Source: Phil1 sp964612925
Lineage (GTDB): Bacteria > Bacillota > Clostridia > Christensenellales > CAG-138
Assembly: GCA_964612925.1 (NCBI GenBank)
Contig: CAZTFU010000008.1
Span: 1-64,000, forward strand
Direction: 5' to 3'
Length of the DNA stretch: 64,000 bases
The first letter of the stretch is position 1, and the number at the start of each line of letters is the position of its first letter. The notes below the pieces were generated by a model, which made no database searches, was not told the origin of the DNA, and saw only the letters and a program-made list of their open reading frames with translations. Shown piece after piece: positions 60,159 through 64,000 of the stretch. The position numbers were made by a program, and so were the translations under genes.

Positions 60159-61328
60159 TTATTTCTTAACGGTTTTTATGCCGTTTGAAGCCTTTTCGAG
60201 TATTTTCGAATCAAACGCAAATACATTGTCCGCCTTTTCCTTTGCACCCGCAAATGCAAATTCAACAAGCCTATCCACAAGCTTTTTGAAGCTTATGCCC
60301 ATGGGCTCAAAAAGATAGAACGCAAATGAGCCGGGTATCGTATTTATTTCGCACACATAGAGCGTGTCGGTCGCGGTATCAAGCATATAGTCAACCCTTA
60401 CCACACCGCGGCAATCGAGCATGGCGAATATTTCCTTCGTCGTCTGCTGTATTTTCTCGGTAAGCTGCTGCGGTATCGGTGCGGGCAGTTTTCTTGCTTG
60501 GCTCTGCATGCCCTTGCCCGCATTTGTTATATACTTTGAATCAAACGTGAGAAATTCCTCCCACGATACGGGCTCCTCACAAAGCGATGCAACGCAATCC
60601 GCGCCCATGCCAAGGCAGGCGCAGTTGAATTCGCGCGGCTTTTCAAGTCCCTTTTCGATAAGTATGCGCCTGTCATATGCGCAGGCCGTTTCCATTGCGC
60701 GGATAAAGCTTTCCCTGTCGGCGGCACGAGATATGCCTATCGATGAGCCGAGATTTGCGGGCTTCACATACACGGGATAGCCTATCTCCTCTGCGCTTTC
60801 GATTATCGCTTCACGGTTGGCGCGCCATGTGTCGCGGTAGCAATATGTGCCCTCAAGCACGTTCAAGCCCATGCTTTTGAACACGGCCTTCATAACTATT
60901 TTGTCCATGCCCACGGCACTGCCAAGCACACCGCAGCTTGTGTAGGGAATGTTTGCAAGCTCCATAAGGCCCTGCATTGTGCCGTCCTCACCGTTCATGC
61001 CGTGGAATGCAAGTATTGCGCAATCCATAGGAAATGCAAGCTTGCTTTTGGCAAAAATGCCGTTTGAGTTTGCATAAAGTCCGCCCGAGTTCGGCATCGG
61101 CGGAAGGTACACCCGCGTAAGCCCCTTCATATTTTCGTCAAAATGCTTATACGTTTCGATGTGCCTTAGCGGTTCGCCCGTAAACCATTCTCCTTTGCGG
61201 GAAACGTACACGGGAAAAGCATTATACTTAGCCTTATCCGCATTTTCCATTATTTGCAGACCGGATATTATGGATACGTCATGCTCCGCGGATCTGCTGC
61301 CAAAGAATACGCCTATATTCTGCACCAT
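60159..61328 (-). CDS. ddl: D-alanine--D-alanine ligase
   Basis: 389 residues with the ATP-grasp fold: VFFGSRSAEHDVSIISGLQI at the N-terminus, FHGMNGEDGTMQGLMEL, YPVYVKPANLGSSIGISRAA (ATP site) and VCEINTIPGSFAFYLFE (metal ligands). The slight length excess over short Ddl enzymes is within the family range. It joins two D-alanines for the peptidoglycan precursor, next to murF, which uses the dipeptide. Confidence 0.96.
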   Translation of the reverse strand: MVQNIGVFFGSRSAEHDVSIISGLQIMENADKAKYNAFPVYVSRKGEWFTGEPLRHIETYKHFDENMKGLTRVYLPPMPNSGGLYANSNGIFAKSKLAFPMDCAILAFHGMNGEDGTMQGLMELANIPYTSCGVLGSAVGMDKIVMKAVFKSMGLNVLEGTYCYRDTWRANREAIIESAEEIGYPVYVKPANLGSSIGISRAADRESFIRAMETACAYDRRILIEKGLEKPREFNCACLGMGADCVASLCEEPVSWEEFLTFDSKYITNAGKGMQSQARKLPAPIPQQLTEKIQQTTKEIFAMLDCRGVVRVDYMLDTATDTLYVCEINTIPGSFAFYLFEPMGISFKKLVDRLVEFAFAGAKEKADNVFAFDSKILEKASNGIKTVKK

Positions 61329-61358
61329 TGTTCCTCCACATTGTTTTTCTGTCTTATG

Positions 61359-63014
61359 CTATTCATTATAATTATCCGGCAGGTCATTTTCAAACAGAAC
61401 AACACTGCCCGCCCCGCCGTATTGCGAAAGCCTTTCCGTGGCCTCGTTAAGGCTTTCGACCCGCACAAGGTTTGCTGTGTCAAAGCCCGCCTCCAGTATT
61501 CCTTCGCATATCGGGTCGGCATGAGTCTTGCCTATTATTATCGCAACGTCCGCGTTTTCCGCTATACAGCGACCGAATTCGCGGTTGAGTTCCGCTTCCT
61601 CCGCTCCGAGTTCCACCATGCCGGGCGTGACAACTATGCGCTTTTGTCCTTCAAAGGAGCCGAGCACTTTCAGCGCCTCCTTTGAGCCGACGGGGTTTGA
61701 ATTGAATGCGTCGTCTATCACGGTTACTGCACCCGGAATAAGTTGTAACCTGTGCTCAACGGGTCGAGTTTTGGCTATGCCCGATGCGATTTCTTCAAGC
61801 GTAAGCCCAAGCTTATACGCAAGTGATGCCGCCGCGGTAAGGTTCAATATGTTGTGCCTGCCAAGCAATTCCGTGGTGCAGCCTATCCTGCCGCCGTCCC
61901 TGCTCACAAGCTCAAAGCTGCTGCCCTTGCCCGATACCCTTATATTTTCCGCCTTCATGTAAAGGTCGTCACCCTCGGTACCGTAAAGGTAAAGCTCCGC
62001 CTTGCCGTGCCGCGCTTCATATATGCCGCGGCAGTTTTCATCATCCCCATTAAGGAAACAACAGCCGCCCTTTTCAAGTCCGTCTATAAGCTCTGCCTTT
62101 GTATCGATTATGTTCTGCTGTGTTTTGAATGTTTCAAGGTGCTGTTTGCCAACGGCCGTGATTATCCCGTAGTGCGGATGAACAAGCCTGCACAATGTTT
62201 TGATATCCCCGACATAGCGCGCACCCATTTCCGCAACAAATACCCTGTATGCATCGCTTAACTGTTCCCTTATTGTGCGGGTAACGCCCATTGGCGTATT
62301 AAAGCTGCTCGGGGTTATAAGCGTTTGATATTTGGTGCCGAGTATTTCGCCAAGGGCATATTTAACGCCCGTTTTGCCGTAGCTTCCCGTTACGCCTATG
62401 CGAATAAGCTCATCATGCTCTTTAAGTATGCGCTTTGCATCGTTAAGGTAGTAAAGCTTTACGCCTTCTTCAACAGGGTACATTATAAGATAGCACGCAA
62501 AAACGAACAGCGGCAGTATAAGCCCCGGCAAATAGCGAACGATAAGCGGCGGCATATACACTATCCATGCAAAGCCGTATTTGTTCCAAAGTATGGGAGA
62601 AAAGAACATTGCGCTGAACAGCACCGCAAGTATGAATTCCGCAACAAGCAGTCGCTTTACTCTGCCCGTATAAACCAGCGGTTTTGCGTGCGGATGCTTT
62701 TCATACGAAAAGTATATAAGAGCAAGCATTGCAATGTACACTATATCCGCAAGGTAAAAGCATATGCGCCCCACAAGCGGATTTGTCCCGCTTATAAGCA
62801 CATAGCCCGCCCTGAACGCAAGTGCGGCCACGCCCGCTATAAAGCTCGGCATAAAGTCTGACCCGATGTGCTTTGTAAGCCATTTAAGGTACATTTTGCC
62901 CTGATAGCTTTCAAGCTGCAACATATGCACAAGCGGTACCGATGCGGCAACTACCGCCGCACCCATAAGCACGCTCAATGCATAATCCATAATCTTCACA
63001 AGAATATCTTCCAT
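61359..63014 (-). CDS. murF: MurF-type UDP-MurNAc-tripeptide--D-Ala-D-Ala ligase with N-terminal membrane domain
   Basis: 551 residues from the ATG at 63014 (AGGAG 11 bases upstream). Residues 1-185 carry about five membrane helices (YALSVLMGAAVVAASVPLV; LLVAEFILAVLFSAMFFSPI; LPGLILPLFVFACYLIMYP). The Mur ligase core starts at about 200 with the ATP loop GVTGSYGKT (207-215). It continues with EMGARYVGDIKTLCRLVHPH, the DDAFNSNP substrate site and VTPGMVELG. Classical MurF is cytosolic and about 450 residues long, so this one is membrane-tethered. It is adjacent to ddl. Confidence 0.9.
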   Translation of the reverse strand: MEDILVKIMDYALSVLMGAAVVAASVPLVHMLQLESYQGKMYLKWLTKHIGSDFMPSFIAGVAALAFRAGYVLISGTNPLVGRICFYLADIVYIAMLALIYFSYEKHPHAKPLVYTGRVKRLLVAEFILAVLFSAMFFSPILWNKYGFAWIVYMPPLIVRYLPGLILPLFVFACYLIMYPVEEGVKLYYLNDAKRILKEHDELIRIGVTGSYGKTGVKYALGEILGTKYQTLITPSSFNTPMGVTRTIREQLSDAYRVFVAEMGARYVGDIKTLCRLVHPHYGIITAVGKQHLETFKTQQNIIDTKAELIDGLEKGGCCFLNGDDENCRGIYEARHGKAELYLYGTEGDDLYMKAENIRVSGKGSSFELVSRDGGRIGCTTELLGRHNILNLTAAASLAYKLGLTLEEIASGIAKTRPVEHRLQLIPGAVTVIDDAFNSNPVGSKEALKVLGSFEGQKRIVVTPGMVELGAEEAELNREFGRCIAENADVAIIIGKTHADPICEGILEAGFDTANLVRVESLNEATERLSQYGGAGSVVLFENDLPDNYNE

Positions 63015-63028
63015 GGTAAAATAATCTC

Positions 63029-63790
63029 CTATTCTGCCAAATACGCCTTCATGACCGCGCAAAACTGCGGATACTTTTCCGCATATGAAAAATGACCCGC
63101 CCCTTTGAGCACTGCAAGCCCTGCATTGGGTATTTTCTTTTCCATCAATTTTGCATCGGCAAGCGGCGTTGCCTTATCCTGATCGCCCCATATCAGCAGC
63201 GTTTCATTCTTAATGTTTTCAAGTAGCGGCGTAAGATCCTCGTTTACAACATTCACAAATGTCTTACGCATTATATCCGTTTTAAGCGCACGATAATCCG
63301 CACTGCCCGCGTTTTTCTGTTTTTCACTCAGTTTGAACAGCTCATCTATAAAGCCTACCTTCATAAGCCTTTTCCCAAGCTTATATTTAAGCGTTTTTAT
63401 GTGGTAAGCAAGGGTACGCTTGGGCTTTATTCCCGCGGCGTCTATCATAATTATTTTGTCAAAAAGCTTATCATCCTCCGCCGCAAGCATTATTGTTACC
63501 CTACCTCCGAACGAATGGCAGGCTACCGAACATCCCTCTATGCCCTGCGTGGCCATAAATTCGCGCGTGAATTCCGCATAATCGCGCACCGTCCATGCGT
63601 TTTTAGGCTCCTCGGTGCCGCCAAAGCCCGCAAACGCAAGCGATATTGCCTCATACCCAAGCCCTACGGCGCAGTTCGCCACGGGAGCCATTGCCTGTAT
63701 GCTACTGCCCCAGCCGTGCAGTATAAGCAGCGGCTTGCCCTCGCCCCTGCGCTCATATTCGGTTTTAAGTCCCCGTACAGTGCAATACAC
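63029..63790 (-). CDS. alpha/beta hydrolase
   Basis: 253 residues from a GTG at 63790 with GGAGG 9 bases upstream. The oxyanion strand is LLILHGWGSS. The nucleophile elbow is CHSFGG, so the first Gly of GxSxG is Cys, a known variation. The acid (TLLIWGDQDKATPLAD) and the final His (LKGAGHFSYAEKY) complete the triad. The substrate is unknown. The start is 23 bp from the glmU end, and the gene precedes murF in the run. Confidence 0.92.
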   Translation of the reverse strand: MYCTVRGLKTEYERRGEGKPLLILHGWGSSIQAMAPVANCAVGLGYEAISLAFAGFGGTEEPKNAWTVRDYAEFTREFMATQGIEGCSVACHSFGGRVTIMLAAEDDKLFDKIIMIDAAGIKPKRTLAYHIKTLKYKLGKRLMKVGFIDELFKLSEKQKNAGSADYRALKTDIMRKTFVNVVNEDLTPLLENIKNETLLIWGDQDKATPLADAKLMEKKIPNAGLAVLKGAGHFSYAEKYPQFCAVMKAYLAE

Positions 63791-63813
63791 TCGGTCAATT
63801 CCTCCGTTAAAAT

Positions 63814-64000
63814 CTATTTCTCGCCCTTTTTAAGTGCCCTGTATTTGGAAGCGTAGCCTTCCTTGTTTTCCTGTCGCGCACGGGCAAACGCCATTGCATC
63901 TGCAGGCACATTTTTGGTTATTGTGGAACCCGCCGCGGTATACGAACCATCCCCAACCGACACGGGAGCCACGAGGTTTGTTTGACAGCCGAGGAAAACA
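63814..64000 (-). CDS. glmU: bifunctional GlmU C-terminus (partial, starts beyond right edge)
   Basis: The last 62 codons are visible and end in RALKKGEK. The left-handed beta-helix end reads VAPVSVGDGSYTAAGSTITK, then NVPADAMAFARARQ, the characteristic GlmU acetyltransferase tail. GlmU makes UDP-N-acetylglucosamine, the first committed wall precursor, and so fits the wall genes that follow in the run. A stop codon lies at 63816-63814. Confidence 0.9.
   Translation of the reverse strand, partial: VFLGCQTNLVAPVSVGDGSYTAAGSTITKNVPADAMAFARARQENKEGYASKYRALKKGEK

Overview
The window comes from a spore-forming Clostridia-type Firmicute, probably an uncultured gut member known from a metagenome assembly. 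Supporting signs are a valine T-box ahead of valS, the murB-rapZ-whiA-dnaE-pfkA block, ytfJ/GerW, scpAB, a DUF421-DUF4363 pair, a DtxR-controlled feo operon and a sodium-pumping oxaloacetate decarboxylase. A run of 100 N at 28187-28286 marks a scaffold join. Base composition is moderate, and most genes lie on the minus strand.

Region 1 to 4.5 kb, minus strand: a TetR regulator, a membrane-anchored protein that looks frameshifted near its end, a GNAT acetyltransferase, two small proteins, and a membrane protein fused to a flavodoxin domain that runs off the left edge. At 4.1-7.8 kb, a DtxR/MntR-type repressor diverges from feoA-feoB, a Cys-rich FeoB-associated peptide and a membrane-anchored HMA protein. 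Three copies of one palindrome sit around feoA. From 7.8 to 15.4 kb: MarR-MATE, a single ABC exporter, a YerC/TrpR-like regulator, a polar amino-acid ABC importer, and a divergent flavodoxin/HxlR pair.

From 15.7 to 23 kb: a zinc-ribbon protein of unknown role, initiator tRNA-Met, DUF421-DUF4363, tRNA-Ser(CGA), valS with its T-box, and an rRNA cytosine methyltransferase. From 23 to 28.4 kb, a LytTR regulator and a soluble GHKL kinase lie upstream of a two-gene ABC exporter. The assembly gap inside the regulator is flanked by the same 55 bp on both sides, so it is probably not a real gap. From 28.5 to 37.1 kb is the conserved block murB-rapZ-whiA-dnaE-pfkA-rlmD, without yvcK. Next come a solitary solute-binding protein, a hairpin-rich repeat element, and an operon of two tandem response regulator-kinase pairs ending in a radical SAM gene.

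From 45 to 51.6 kb: an MFS transporter divergent from an XRE-cupin regulator, a lower-GC acetyltransferase, and the oad operon (gamma, biotin carrier, beta, alpha). From 51.8 kb to the right edge, one long minus-strand run reads glmU, alpha/beta hydrolase, membrane-anchored murF, ddl, a SEC-C protein, a 976-residue three-domain fusion, an M50 protease, scpA, scpB, DUF2953, ytfJ, a D-Ala-D-Ala carboxypeptidase and a pseudouridine synthase. It links wall precursor synthesis, chromosome segregation and sporulation. The most unusual item is the fusion: a beta-CASP metallo-nuclease, then a serine beta-lactamase-like domain that has lost its catalytic motif, then a GNAT domain. No CRISPR array, intact insertion sequence, prophage or complete mobile element was seen.
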